A DNA stretch of 64,000 bases from Ostrinia nubilalis. Its lineage: Eukaryota; Arthropoda; Insecta; Lepidoptera; Crambidae. Positions 46,204 to 56,890 of this stretch are shown here, one piece after another. The notes beneath the pieces were generated by a model. It searched no databases and was not told where the DNA came from. It worked only from the letters and a program-made list of their open reading frames with translations. The stretch is taken from assembly GCF_963855985.1 (NCBI RefSeq), contig NC_087118.1, positions 5,332,001 to 5,396,000 on the forward strand, in the 5' to 3' direction. The translations under genes were made by a program, and so were the position numbers. Numbering within the stretch: the first letter of the stretch is position 1; each line of letters begins with the position of its first letter.

Positions 46204-48555
46204 ATGGCGGCAAGTCAGAACTACATGATGAACGTGCCGAAACTCAAAGGCCGTGAAAACTACAGTGAATGGTGTTTTGCAGTAGAAAACGTCCTAGTGT
46301 TGGAGGGCATGCTGAAGTGCATTAAGCCGGAGCCAAACCAACCAGATATAGGAGCCGAAGAAGATGCCAGAACGAAGGCCAAGATGATTTTGATGATAGA
46401 TCCTTCAATCTACGTGCATATAAAGAACGTTACTACATCTAAAAGTCTGTGGGATAAGCTAAAGTCATTGTATGACGATTCTGGATTCACGAGAAGAATC
46501 AGTTTGCTCAGAAATCTCATTTCGATTAGACTAGAAAATTGTGACACAATGTCATCTTATGTCACGCAAATTGTGGATACTGGTCAAAAGTTGGCGGGAA
46601 CTGGTTTTAATATAAGCGACGAGTGGATCGGGTCTTTATTACTTGCTGGATTGACCGAGAGATTTTCGCCGATGATAATGGCGATTGAGCATTCTGGCAT
46701 GTCGATTACAACGGACGCCATTAAGTCCAAACTTTTGGACATGGAATCGGAAAATGGAGAAGTAGATGGCGCCTTTGCTGCATTCCAGAAATACCAACAA
46801 AATAAAAAAAATAAATCTATGGTAAGAGGAAACCATGATGGCGGACACTTGTTAAAGTCAAATGTCAACAAACAAATAAAGTGTTACAAATGTAAAGAAG
46901 TTGGACATTATAGGAATCAATGCACAAAAGCCGATAACATCGAAACAAATACCAGTGAAGATTCACCGAAACAAACTAATGCATTTAGTGCAGTGTTTTT
47001 GAATGGCAGTTATAGTAAAAACGACTGGTACGTTGATTCCGGAGCGAGCGTTCACTTAACAACAAATAAACATTGGGTCCGAAACAAATCGTATGACTGT
47101 TTTCCGAAGGAAATAATTGTCGCTAATGAAAACAAAGTACCCGTCGTGTGCTCAGGTGACGTGCAGATCAGGACAACCACGAAAGAGTGCGATTATGATG
47201 TGTCAGTTGAAGAAGTATTATGTGTTCCGAGCCTTACAACCAACCTCCTGTCCGTGAGTCGATTGATAAGTAAAGGAAACCGAGTGTCTTTTACAAACAA
47301 AGGTTGTGAGATATACAACAGAGCAGGAACTATGGTGGCTACAGCAACACTTATCAATGGAGTCTACAAACTTAACAAATCAGCTAATTTCACACCTGCT
47401 GCAATGGTAACTACTGAGACTTGGCATCGAAGGTTAGGACATGTGAATAATACTTACCTGAATAAAATAGAGAGTGCAGTCAATGGTTTGACACTTGACA
47501 AGAAGATAGAAATCAGCAAGAATTCCTGTACAATATGCTGCGAGGGCAAACAGAGTCGACTACCGTTCCCGAGTGAAGGCAACAGGAGTGCTGACCTGCT
47601 GAATATAGTACATGCAGACGTGTGTGGACCGATGGAGGAAGTCTCTATTGGAGGATCAAGGTATTTCATTCTTTTCATTGATGACTTTAGTAGAATGACC
47701 TATATTTACTTCATGAAAAATAAAAGTGAAGCCTTTCAATGCTTTAAGGACTATAAAGCTAAAGTTGAGAACTACCTTGACAGAAAAATTAAAGTTCTGC
47801 GCACTGATAATGGTAAGGAGTTTTATAATAATGAATTTGATCGATTTCTAAAGAATATGGGAATAATTCATCAAAAGACTAACCCGTATACCCCAGAACA
47901 AAATGGTTTGTGCGAGAGAATGAACCGGACAATCGTTGAAAAAGCTAGATGTCTTCTATTTGAAGCTGGTTTGGATAAACGTTTTTGGGCAGAAGCAACT
48001 AACACATCTGTTTATTTGCAGAACCGAACAGTAGCACCCGCATTGCAGTATAAAACACCGTTTGAATTGTGGACGCAGAAAAAGCCTGATTTAAATCACC
48101 TCAGAATATTCGGCAGCATTGTAATGGTACATGTGCCGAAGGAGAAACGGCTTAAATGGGATAAAAAATCTGAAGAGTGTATCCTAATGGGTTATTCCGA
48201 AGACACAAAAGGATACAGAGTATTTAACCCTAAAACACAAACAATGAGTACAAGTAGAGACGTAATAATCATAGAAAAACAACCACAACTAGAACATAAT
48301 ATAGTTGTTGTTCAAGAGAAAAATAATTTGAATTCATCCGTTGAAGAGGCAAGTCCAGATTCAGTGGGGGATATTGGTCTATCAGATGATAGTTCCTACG
48401 TTTCTACATATAGTGACCCGAATGATACTACATATGTGCCCAGCGAAAATGAAGACATCAGTGATGACGAGCCGGTTGAAACTGAACGATCTAAAAGAGT
48501 GAGAAGAAAGCCAGAGAGATATGGTTTCTCAAATATGTGCATGGACAATAACTAA
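46204..48555 (+). CDS. Copia gag-protease-integrase polyprotein
   Basis: 783 codons. The N-terminal gag (~residues 10-200) starts with NVPKLKGRENYSEWCFAVEN, a UBN2-type copia gag. A CCHC knuckle lies at ~226-240 (CYKCKEVGHYRNQC). Protease WYVDSGASVHLT lies at ~274-285. The integrase HHCC finger runs ~406-446 (H....H ... C..C) and the catalytic D-D-E residues are in HADVCGPM ~469, RTDNGKE ~532 and EQNGLCERMN ~565. The end (KRVRRKPERYGFSN) reaches the usual integrase-RT linker, where the frame is lost just before RT. In related elements one frame continues to RNase H. Confidence 0.9.
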   Translation: MAASQNYMMNVPKLKGRENYSEWCFAVENVLVLEGMLKCIKPEPNQPDIGAEEDARTKAKMILMIDPSIYVHIKNVTTSKSLWDKLKSLYDDSGFTRRISLLRNLISIRLENCDTMSSYVTQIVDTGQKLAGTGFNISDEWIGSLLLAGLTERFSPMIMAIEHSGMSITTDAIKSKLLDMESENGEVDGAFAAFQKYQQNKKNKSMVRGNHDGGHLLKSNVNKQIKCYKCKEVGHYRNQCTKADNIETNTSEDSPKQTNAFSAVFLNGSYSKNDWYVDSGASVHLTTNKHWVRNKSYDCFPKEIIVANENKVPVVCSGDVQIRTTTKECDYDVSVEEVLCVPSLTTNLLSVSRLISKGNRVSFTNKGCEIYNRAGTMVATATLINGVYKLNKSANFTPAAMVTTETWHRRLGHVNNTYLNKIESAVNGLTLDKKIEISKNSCTICCEGKQSRLPFPSEGNRSADLLNIVHADVCGPMEEVSIGGSRYFILFIDDFSRMTYIYFMKNKSEAFQCFKDYKAKVENYLDRKIKVLRTDNGKEFYNNEFDRFLKNMGIIHQKTNPYTPEQNGLCERMNRTIVEKARCLLFEAGLDKRFWAEATNTSVYLQNRTVAPALQYKTPFELWTQKKPDLNHLRIFGSIVMVHVPKEKRLKWDKKSEECILMGYSEDTKGYRVFNPKTQTMSTSRDVIIIEKQPQLEHNIVVVQEKNNLNSSVEEASPDSVGDIGLSDDSSYVSTYSDPNDTTYVPSENEDISDDEPVETERSKRVRRKPERYGFSNMCMDNN

Positions 48556-48567
48556 CCAATTAGATAC

Positions 48568-48659
48568 AAGTGAACTATCACTCTTGGAGTAACCCATTAG
48601 CTCCGATAGTAAGTGCAAACCGACAGCACTTCAACAAAAAAAAAAAGTGAACTATCACT
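48568..48659. mobile_element. 62-nt poly(A) retrosequence inserted in copia
   Basis: aagtgaactatcact occurs at 48568-48582 and again at 48645-48659. Between them are about 53 unique bases (starting cttggagtaacccattagc) and an A-run. A 15-bp duplication plus a poly(A) end is the signature of LINE-driven insertion of a short RNA. The source RNA was not recognised. Confidence 0.75.
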
Positions 48660-50183
48660 GGAAGAAGCATTGCAAGGACCTGAAAAAGAACACTGGCTGC
48701 AAGCTGTGAGAGATGAGTTGCAGTGTTTTGAAGACAATCATGCTTGGGAATTGTCCGATCCGCATCGTGAAGTGTAAGTGGGTCCTCAAAAAGAAAATAG
48801 ACAGTGACAATCATGTTCGTTACCGTGCAAGACTTGTTGCAAAAGGTTGTAGTCAAAAATGTGGCATTGATTATAATGAAACTTTCTCTCCAGTAGTAAG
48901 ACATACCACATTAAGATTATTATTTGCTTTGTGTGCTCAACTGAATCTGGATACAGCACATTTAGATGTAAAGACAGCCTTCCTCAATGGGGACCTGGAG
49001 GAAACCATATATATGCAAAAGCCAGATTGTTTAGCATGTTCTGATAATGATAAAAACAAAGTTCTTTTATTAAAAAAGGCAATATATGGTCTCAAACAGT
49101 CCTCTAGAGCTTGGCATACTAAAGTTGATAATTGCATGATAGAGAATGGTTATAAAAAATCAAAATTTGAACCTTGTTTGTATACAAAACTAAATAACAG
49201 TAAAATAACCATAGTGACATTGTACGTTGACGATTTTTTCGTGTTCTCAAATGATAAAAATGAAATGTTATTACTAAAAGAAATTTTAAGTACTCAGTTT
49301 AAAATAAAGGACTTAGGTCAAATAAGACAATGTCTTGGTATTTGTGTTAATATTGATAAAGATAAAAATGTTGTTACTTTAAGTCAAGAAAATTACATAG
49401 ATCAGCTGTTATCTAAATTCAATATGACAGAATGTAAAGTTGTCAATACACCAATGGATATTAAATTAAATGTTGAAAAATGCTTAGATATGAAAAGTTC
49501 AAATCCATACCAACAGCTTATAGGCAGTTTGATGTATCTAGCTATTCTTACCAGACCAGATATAGCCTATGCTGTAGGGTACCTCAGTCAATTCAATAAT
49601 TGTCATAGTAATGAACATTGGTCTTATGCTAAACGAATATTAAAATGTTTAAAGAAAGCCAAGAGTGTTGGTTTGAGATATTGTAAAAATGGAAATACTG
49701 ATATTAAAGGTTATGTTGATGCCGATTGGGCGAATGATACTTACGATAGGAAGTCATACTCGGGGTATTGTTTCATGCTGATGGGTTCTGTAATATCTTG
49801 GGGATGTAAGAAACAAAGGTGTGTTACTCTCTCCAGTACTGAGGCAGAATATACTGCAATCTCAGAAGCTTGTAAAGAAGCAGTATATCTTAGGAATTTG
49901 CAATATGAACTAACTGGGAGAATGTATACTATCAATATATGTAATGATAATCAAAGTGCAATAAAGCTATCGGCAAATCCTGTGTTTCATAGTAGAACTA
50001 AACATATAGATGTTAAATGTCATTATTGTAGAGAGGTAATTTCAAATAAAATTGTTAAGTTACAGTATTTGCCGACAGCTGACTGCCAGCAGATATTTTT
50101 ACTAAAAGTTTGTGTCCAGCTAAGCATTATAAGTTCATGAATGTCTTAGGTATTGAAAATGTATGATATTTTGATAGTGGGGG
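48660..50183 (+). pseudogene. Copia reverse transcriptase and RNase H, frameshifted
   Basis: The RT begins in one frame (SLEEALQGPEKEHWLQAVRDE) and shifts near 48775. It then runs as a 475-codon frame (48713-50140) with KCKWVLKKK, AHLDVKTAFLNGDLEETIYM, LYVDDFFVFSN (catalytic YVDD) and GSLMYLAILTRPDIAYAVGY. RNase H follows with GYVDADWANDTYDRKS and LSSTEAEYTA. A further 1-nt slip near 50085 breaks the C-terminal IFTK-type motif. At least three lesions separate it from the gag-integrase frame. Confidence 0.85.
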
Positions 50184-50313
50184 TGTTAGTAGTAAATCAA
50201 AATATGATGTGGCAACATTTTATTGTCTATGAAAACTTCTATCCATGTCCGGTGTCTTTGATCGAATAAAATTCTATTCCATTTTGTCAAGCAAGAAACA
50301 TAGTTTCATTTTA
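50184..50313 (+). repeat. Copia 3' LTR, 130 bp
   Basis: Identical to the 5' LTR. Preceded by the polypurine tract gatagtggggg and followed by TTTAG. Confidence 0.9.
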
Positions 50314-50940
50314 TTTAGGACCTTGAAGAGAGACTGAGAAGCCACGCTTAACTTAGCCCCAGAGTCAATATGTGCTCGTCCGCTGATGCCGCCAATTATA
50401 ATATCTACTGTTGGGCGCAGGCGAGATATGTGGGCGAGACTAGGACTCAGTGCATAAAATACAACTTCCACAGCGCCTATTTTTGCAGGTGGGTTGCACT
50501 TATGGTATTTACTCCTTATTACACCAGGCTCGCCGCATCCATAGCAAGTGATCTTGGTTGAAATTGGTTTATGATCAAAGGAAGTACTCGCAGAAGGCTG
50601 TGCTCGCTGATCATTCGCACTCTTCTTCCGGCAGGTGTCTTCAGTGTGTCCGAAAGCGCGGCAAAATGTGCATCGAGTTCTTTTTCCTCACGGCGTATCT
50701 GCAACTGTACACTTAGTTCGTTCAGCCAAGATTTCTTCGATTTGGCGAGCTTTCTTAAGGAAGTCATCGAAATTGGTCACACTGTCTCGGGGAATTTTAT
50801 CCCTTATATCTATCTACATGCAAGGAGGTGTATATGAGGTCCAAGCATTGAGAAGTACTGAGAGAAGGTTTAGGCAATTCGGCCATAAGCGCACATTTCT
50901 TTGCTACAAACAGCTCTGTACCTCTTGGCTGTGATTGTTT
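50314..50940 (-). pseudogene. Gypsy-like gag zinc knuckles and protease, N-terminal half
   Basis: One minus-strand frame reads CTFCRAFGHTEDTC, a second knuckle-like CYGCGEPGV.....H.C with poor spacing, and then GRAHIDSGAKLSVAS, the catalytic DSG of an aspartic protease. The frame runs directly into the copia insertion. Together with 45530-45914 it forms a split protease of an older element. No LTR was identified for it. Confidence 0.65.
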
Positions 50941-50999
50941 AGTGCATACTATCTCTTCATTTCGGTTCCGGTGGTTTCTCAGTGAACACGCACGTCAGT

Positions 51000-51557
51000 T
51001 TTCTCCGTCAAATTTTATCGAAAACAGTGAAAATTAGTGTCGAACCAGTGCTAATGAACTAAAAAACATTCATAATAAACTCTGACTATCACATCCGAAG
51101 TGTATTCACAGTGCAGTGGAAAAACTTATCAGAAGAATCACAAATAAATTACTCGGCATTACAACCCACAAGTCAAATAGACAATCAATGGTGCCAACCT
51201 AAAAACTTACGTCATCTAAGGTTCGTTCAGAAACATCCCCGGAAACAAGCCGAAATAATAACTCACGCGGTAACTAAAAATGTGATGGAAGCGCTAGATG
51301 AAAAGATGAAATCAATTATTGAGGAAAACAATATCCTTAAAAATAAAGTATCAGAACTCGAACAAAAACTCAAAGCAGCAGATAGAGAAAAATAACCTGG
51401 TATTCTTTGGAATAGAAGGAAAAGGAAAATCCGAAGGGGAATTAGTGGACTACATTAAAGACCTCATAACAGACATGGGGAGTACACTTGGACAGTCAGG
51501 AAATTAGCAATGTATATCGAATCGGTAAGCAAACCGAAAATAAAAATCGTCCAGTAG
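51000..51557 (+). pseudogene. LINE (RTE-like) 5' UTR and ORF1 remnant
   Basis: A leader (to 51110) is followed by a 94-codon frame with a heptad-rich segment (IEENNILKNKVSELEQKLK). A shift then leads into NNLVFFGIEGKGKSEGEL and VYRIGKQTENKN, the nucleic-acid-binding core of insect LINE ORF1 proteins. It ends abruptly at the start of the THAP element at 51558. Confidence 0.6.
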
Positions 51558-51976
51558 CACAGAATAAGTAATAGTACAGGTACAGAAGGATTACTCCGCA
51601 AGACGATTTAAATAAATGCGAGTCTTGCTACGACGCGATACAGTGGAATTCAGCTCGCACAGCACTACGTACCTACAATTTTATTCACCTACAAGTTTTG
51701 TCTCTTTCTATCGCGTGCCTCTGAACTCTTCTTACGCTGTTAGGGTTGCTGTCTAGTAGTTTCTAGTAAAAAAATAATTAATCTACTTATTTGTAATGAG
51801 GTACGTATGTAGGTAAGTACGCATTAATTATGGAAAACCTTGGGAGAGGCCTTTGTCCAGCAGTGGACGTCATTTATTTTGGCTGAAACGAACGAACGCA
51901 TTCTGAGCAATAGTCATGGTAGGTTAGGTTCCTATACTATCCTAAGAATTATTGATTACCTACATGGTCAACATAC

Positions 51977-52083
51977 CTTTCAGCATCTTTGGGAAGCGAA
52001 AAAAAAGATAAATCCGGTAGATTTCTTTTCGAATTTAAACACCCGAACGCCGCACAATAATATTTCTTTCTCTTTATGTCCAT
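51977..52083 (-). pseudogene. THAP zinc-finger exon, left arm copy
   Basis: On the minus strand, ATG at 52083 opens MDIKRKKYYCAAFGCLNSKR, giving the C-x3-C start of a THAP DNA-binding domain, then LPKDAE. The exon would end at 51977, where AAAG is followed by GTATGT, a strong splice donor. This is the mirror image of 58134-58240. The rest of the transposase is absent. Confidence 0.6.
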
Positions 52084-52116
52084 TTTTAAATAATACTTCG
52101 ATCATAGAATTAGGTA

Positions 52117-53143
52117 CAGTCTAATTTTTTAGAAATCAGCAGAAATGTCATCAAATATGGCCAACTGACATAAAAATATTTTTAGTCTGTGAACTAGTGA
52201 TGCGACAAAACCTCTCGTTAATCGCGAAGTGAAATGTTGTAGTACTTGCGTATCATCGCCGGGTGATCGTCAAAATACTAAAAATATGCAACAAAGTCGC
52301 AACATTGAATGTGAACTGATTATGAAATTTTCGAGAACAGGAAACAAACTGTATGCACAGATGTAATCAAAAAACACACTGGACAGTAAAATAATCAATT
52401 ATATCCGTAAAGTTATTAAACTTCTGTTGCTTGCTGTTGCTTGCTGCGTGATTGGTGGATTTTGACATATCTGTCAATGTCATGTCAAAAATAACCAATC
52501 ATGCAGCATTTGGACCTCGCGTCTACGTATTGCCATCTGGCGGATTTTTCAATCGCGAAAACCCTCATTGAAAGAAGTTGTTTATTTTCTTAAAAATAAA
52601 CAATGGAACAATACGTAATCATAATTGCATAAAAAAGTAAAATAATTTCGTTTAAATAAAACCGACTAAAAATTAAACTGACTCCGAAAAAGTAAACACT
52701 AAAAGTAGAAAAATAAAATTACGTTATCTCCAATATTGTCGAAGTTATCGCTGGAAAACTAAACAAAGTATCGTATATTTTTTATTTAAAATTAATCAGT
52801 AATCGGAATAAGTGAATACTTAAAATAATATCGATTAAATTTACAGATTATTGTCTATGACTCACAGGTTACGGCACTGATGTGTCAGAGACAAGTCATA
52901 GACAATATGGAGATAACACATGTTTTTAAACGTCAAGTCAATTTGACAAGTCTCACAAATTTTCATCGTCCACGTATTTTGCTAAAATAATTTGTTTCAA
53001 AGATTGATTTCAAACTTGTATAAATGTGTTTCATGGGCTTGTTAAATAATGTGTATGATATTATGAACACGTAAGTGATTATGGTGTAATTGTGTATGAA
53101 AGTGTTTGTTTACATCTCTGCTGGATTCTAAAAAATCAAGGTA
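52117..53143. mobile_element. Probable TA-flanked MITE in the left arm of the THAP element
   Basis: The right arm reads ggtactacaacgc without interruption (in complement). The left arm has ggta, ~1 kb of foreign AT-rich sequence, then tactacaacgc. The ends share (A/G)ATTTTTTAGAA in inverted orientation. No ORF. A small palindrome (tattgtctatgact... agtcatagacaata) lies at about 52847-52901. The exact right boundary is uncertain by two bases. Confidence 0.5.
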
Positions 53144-53163
53144 TACTACAACGCACGCCAGCG

Positions 53164-55545
53164 CACAGTGGTCCCGATTTAATAAAACATGGACATTGAT
53201 GCTAGAGGCACGAAAATTTTTTTGATGGTTACTGCTATGATAACTAATAAGGCAAAAAAATATTACAATCCTACGACGTCTATTTCGTAGTAAAAAAAAA
53301 TATATACATATTTTTTGTATGGAAGAAATTACGTTTCTGTCAATTTTTCGAAATTCTTTAACGATGTCAAGATGCCGATCACACATGTTATAAAACAAGT
53401 GATTCTGAGTATTTCATGCGAAGATACTTGTCACTTATCTCTGCGTACTTTTGAGTTATCGAGGGTTGAAAAATTGATTTTTTTATATTAAATATTTCCA
53501 CGAAAAATTGCCAAAATTACAATATGGTGTATAAGGGACACCTTTGATGACACATAACAACGACTCGCACTCGCGCGCGCTCGTATGCATCAGCTTTTAA
53601 TTAAATAAAATAAAAAAATAAGGGAAATACTTAATACAACGTTGTATGTATAGGTCCGCTGGCCGTCAAAAAGTAGCTTATACGAGACGTTGCCCAATTT
53701 ACAATATGTCTATCATTGATAACTCACACAAATATCATCTCTCTGTGAAGGATAACAAGTTTTTTTTGTTTCCAGAAGCTTTTGATAGGATGGAAGCTCA
53801 TAAATACTCTCTGAAGTGAGAATGAATCTCAAATTGCGATATTGCCATTTTGACAAATTACATGATGTAACTAGCGCTAACGTTTATCTTTAGGTAGACA
53901 CAGTTATAAGTTAAAAGATTGTCTACTATTTCACACTGTTTTTCGTTTTGGAACAGTTCTTTGATTATAGGTAGTCGCTAATTTCGTTTTGTTAGACTCT
54001 TTTGGTTTAGCACATTAAGCGTAAACTAATTCCTCCTCAGAATGATCTAAAAGTGTTAGAGAGCGCCTCTTCTTCTACAGAAGAAGAATTTTGCATAAAT
54101 CTTCAAAAGGTTTTTTATTTATACCAGAAGTCGATGGTTGCACATCTACTTCCGCAGTCTCATCAACTGGAGCGTCTTCCTCGGTGTTAACGTTGTCTAT
54201 GCGTTGTGTTAACTCGGTAAAAAAACATTTTTTAAATCTATATTTTTATATTTCGGCCAGATCATTTCAGACTAAAATGACGAATGTATTGGCATTGAAT
54301 TGTCTTCCGAAGATTTGAGTAATTATCAAATCATTAAGTCGTAATTTTACAAGAAATATATCAAAGAAGATAAATGGTCTGCTTCCAGCAGAGCCCAAAA
54401 GACATTTTTGCACCAGAATTTGCATTGGCTAGACTCTGAAATTGTCTGGCCGAATTGTAAAAATATAGATTTAAACAATGTTTCTTACCGAGTTAACACA
54501 ACGCATAGACAACGTTAATACTGAGGAAGACGCTCCAGTTGATGAGACTGCGGAAGTAGATGTGCAACCATCGACTTTTAGTATAAATAAAAAACCTTTT
54601 GAAGATTTATGCAAAATTCTTCTTCTGCAGAAGAAGAGGCGCTCTCTAACACTTTTAGATCATTCTGAGGAGGAATTAGTTTACGCTTAATGTGCTAAAC
54701 CAAAAGAGTCTAACAAAACGAAATTAGCGACTACCTATAATCAAAGAACTGTTCCAAAACGAAGAACAGTGTGAAATAGTAGACAATCTTTTAACTTAAA
54801 ACTGTGTCTACCTGAAGATAAACGTTAGCGCTAAGTAGTTACATCATGTAATTTGTCAAAATGGCAATATCGCAATTTGAGATTCATTCTCGCTTCAGAG
54901 AGTATTTATGGGCTTCCATCCTATCAAGAGCTTCTGGAAACAAAAAAAACTTGTTATCCTTCAGAGAGAGACGATATTTGTGTGAGTTATCAATGATGGA
55001 CATATTGTAAATTGGGCAACCTCTCGTATAAGCTACTTTTTGACGGCCAGCGGACCTATACATACAACGTTGTATTAAGTATTTCCCTTAATTTTTATTT
55101 TTATTTTAGTAAAAGTTGATGCATACGAGCGCGCGCGAGTGCGAGTCGTTGTTATGTGTCATCAAAAGTGTCCCTTATACACCATATTGTAATTCTGGCA
55201 ATTTTTCGTGGAAATATTTAATATAAAAAAATCGATTTTTCAACCCTCGATAACTCAAAAGTACGCAGAGATAAGTGACAAGTATCTTCGCATGAAATAC
55301 TCAGAATCACTTGTTTTATAACATGTGTGATCGGCATCTTGACATCGTTAAAGAATTTCGAAAAATTGACAGAAACGTAATTTCTTCCATACAAAAAATA
55401 TGTATATATTTTTTTTTACTACGAAATAGACGTCGTAGGATTGTAATATTTTTTTGCCTTATTAGTTATCATAGCAGTAACCATCAAAAAAAATTTCGTG
55501 CCTCTAGCATCAATGTCCATGTTTTATTAAATCGGGACCACTGTG
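53164..55545. mobile_element. Palindromic element with CACAGTG ends and 5-bp TSD (Transib-like)
   Basis: The ends CACAGTGGTCCCGATTT and complement are flanked by CAGCG (53159-53163 and 55546-55550). The other arm of the host element (about 58066-58100, complement) gives the empty site with a single CAGCG. The arms are ~1.15 kb, mirror images around about 54350. A 5-bp GC-rich duplication and a CACAGTG-type terminus are features of Transib elements, relatives of RAG1. The central unique ~150 bp and a 70-codon frame in each arm have no recognised domain. Confidence 0.6.
54478..54690 (+). CDS. Unrecognised 70-residue frame in the Transib-like palindrome
   Basis: A frame of 70 codons starts MFLTELTQRIDNV and continues with an acidic stretch (EEDAPVDETAEVDV) and a basic segment (LLLQKKRRSL). 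Its mirror copy in the left arm (54227-54015, minus) has a TAG where this one has CAG, so only this arm is open. Just upstream, another frame reads SRAQKTFLHQNLHWLDSEIV. These may be exons of one protein. No catalytic residues are identifiable. Confidence 0.35.
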   Translation: MFLTELTQRIDNVNTEEDAPVDETAEVDVQPSTFSINKKPFEDLCKILLLQKKRRSLTLLDHSEEELVYA

Positions 55546-55550
55546 CAGCG

Positions 55551-56404
55551 TCCTGACGGGCGCGCGCGTGACACTCGACTGATATAATACCCGCCGGCGG
55601 GGCGCTTCGCTGTAGGTAATTATCGGATGTACCGCGCGGAGTGAGCCAGGCCTGCCAGTAGTAGCCTCCATTACGACTCAATGGAAAAAACCGGCCAAGT
55701 GCGAGTCGGACTCGCACACCGAGGGTTCCGCCGTACAAACGTAGCGGTTTACAATTTATGACGTATTAAATCAAATTACTTACTAGATATCGTTCAAACC
55801 AATTGCATGGTAATGCGTAATGCACATCATATATTTTTTTAGTTTTAATATTATCTTATTTTGGAACTTACAGAGAGGGGACACATTTTAATACTTTGGA
55901 AGTGACTCTCGCGCAAACCGTTCAGTTTAGAACAATCATAGATAGTTATGGTAATTTCGTGAGAGTCAACATAGTTAATATTTTTTATTTCATAATATAA
56001 CTAAAATAGTAGGCCAGTACCTTGTAAAAGTTCTTTTATTAAAGTTATTTATTTACAACATTTTATAGTCATCGTTTTAGAGCGTTTTGAATTTTTGCGT
56101 TGATTTAAAATTTTTCACAGTTTAGAGGCAATTAGATTTAAGAAGTGTTTGATATGAAGTTCATGTGAAAAAGGGTAGGTAGCACAAAATATAACAGAAG
56201 GTAAACTCATGTATGTACTTCTCTTCGCTTGTGTCTTCGCGAGCCTGCGCTCGGCCGTCGCGCTAGGGTTGTCTTGTCATGTGTTGCGTTTATTTCGTTA
56301 TGATAGAAAAATGTAACTCTTAATACTATGGAAGAAAGACAATAACAGATATCCACATTATATTTATATTATTATGTAGTTATGTTTAGTACGTTATTAT
56401 TATA
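55551..56404. other. Inner arm of the THAP element and interspersed repeats, no gene
   Basis: 55551-55658 mirrors 57972-58080. 55685-55735 (gccaagtgcgagtcggac) is a very common lepidopteran repeat from memory. 56045-56160 repeats 13005-13125. The remainder is AT-rich with nothing recognised. Confidence 0.6.
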
Positions 56405-56890
56405 CTAATAGTTTGCAAACGAGAAAGAGGTCAATCGTCGAATCCAACTCGGCTGGGCAGCGTTCGGGAAGCTACGCAATATACTCACGTCCGAAATACC
56501 GCAGTGTCTCAAGACAAAAGTCTTCGAGCAGTGTGTGTTGCCAGTGTTGATATATGGATCCGAAATGTGGTCGCTTACTATGGGCCTCATAAGAAGGCTC
56601 AAGGTCACCCAAAGGGCGATGGAGCGGGCCATGCTTGGAGTTTCCCTGCGTGATCGAATCAGAAATGAGGAAATCCGCAGGAGAACCAAAGTGACCGACA
56701 TAGCTCGCAGAATTGCTAAAATCAAGTGGCAGTGGGCGGGGCACATAGCTCGTAGAGATGATGGCCGTTGGGGCAGAAAAGTTCTCGAGTGGCGACCACG
56801 GGCTGGAAGACGTAGCGTGGGCAGGCCTCCTACTAGGTGGACCGACGATCTGGTAAAGGTCGCGGGAAGAGCCTGGATGCGGGCAGCGCA
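56405..56890 (+). pseudogene. RTE-clade LINE reverse transcriptase C-terminus, first part
   Basis: The frame reads RRIQLGWAAFGKLRNIL, VLPVLIYGSEMWSLTMGLIR, QRAMERAMLGVSLRDRIRNE, WQWAGHIARR and GRPPTRWTDDLVKVAGRAW. These are the standard landmarks of the insect RTE C-terminal region. The frame is open until an insertion at 56891 and resumes at 57868. Confidence 0.8.

Larger units (their letters stand above)
45915..50313 (+). mobile_element. Complete Ty1/copia retrotransposon, 4399 bp, TSD TTTAG
   Basis: Two 130-bp LTRs (45915-46044 and 50184-50313) are identical by eye. The element is flanked by TTTAG (45910-45914 and 50314-50318). A tRNA-iMet-type primer site and a polypurine tract (gatagtggggg, 50173-50183) are present. 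Coding sequence follows copia order: gag, protease, integrase, RT, RNase H. Identical LTRs imply a very recent insertion, yet the coding region carries frameshifts and a small retrosequence. Confidence 0.9.
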
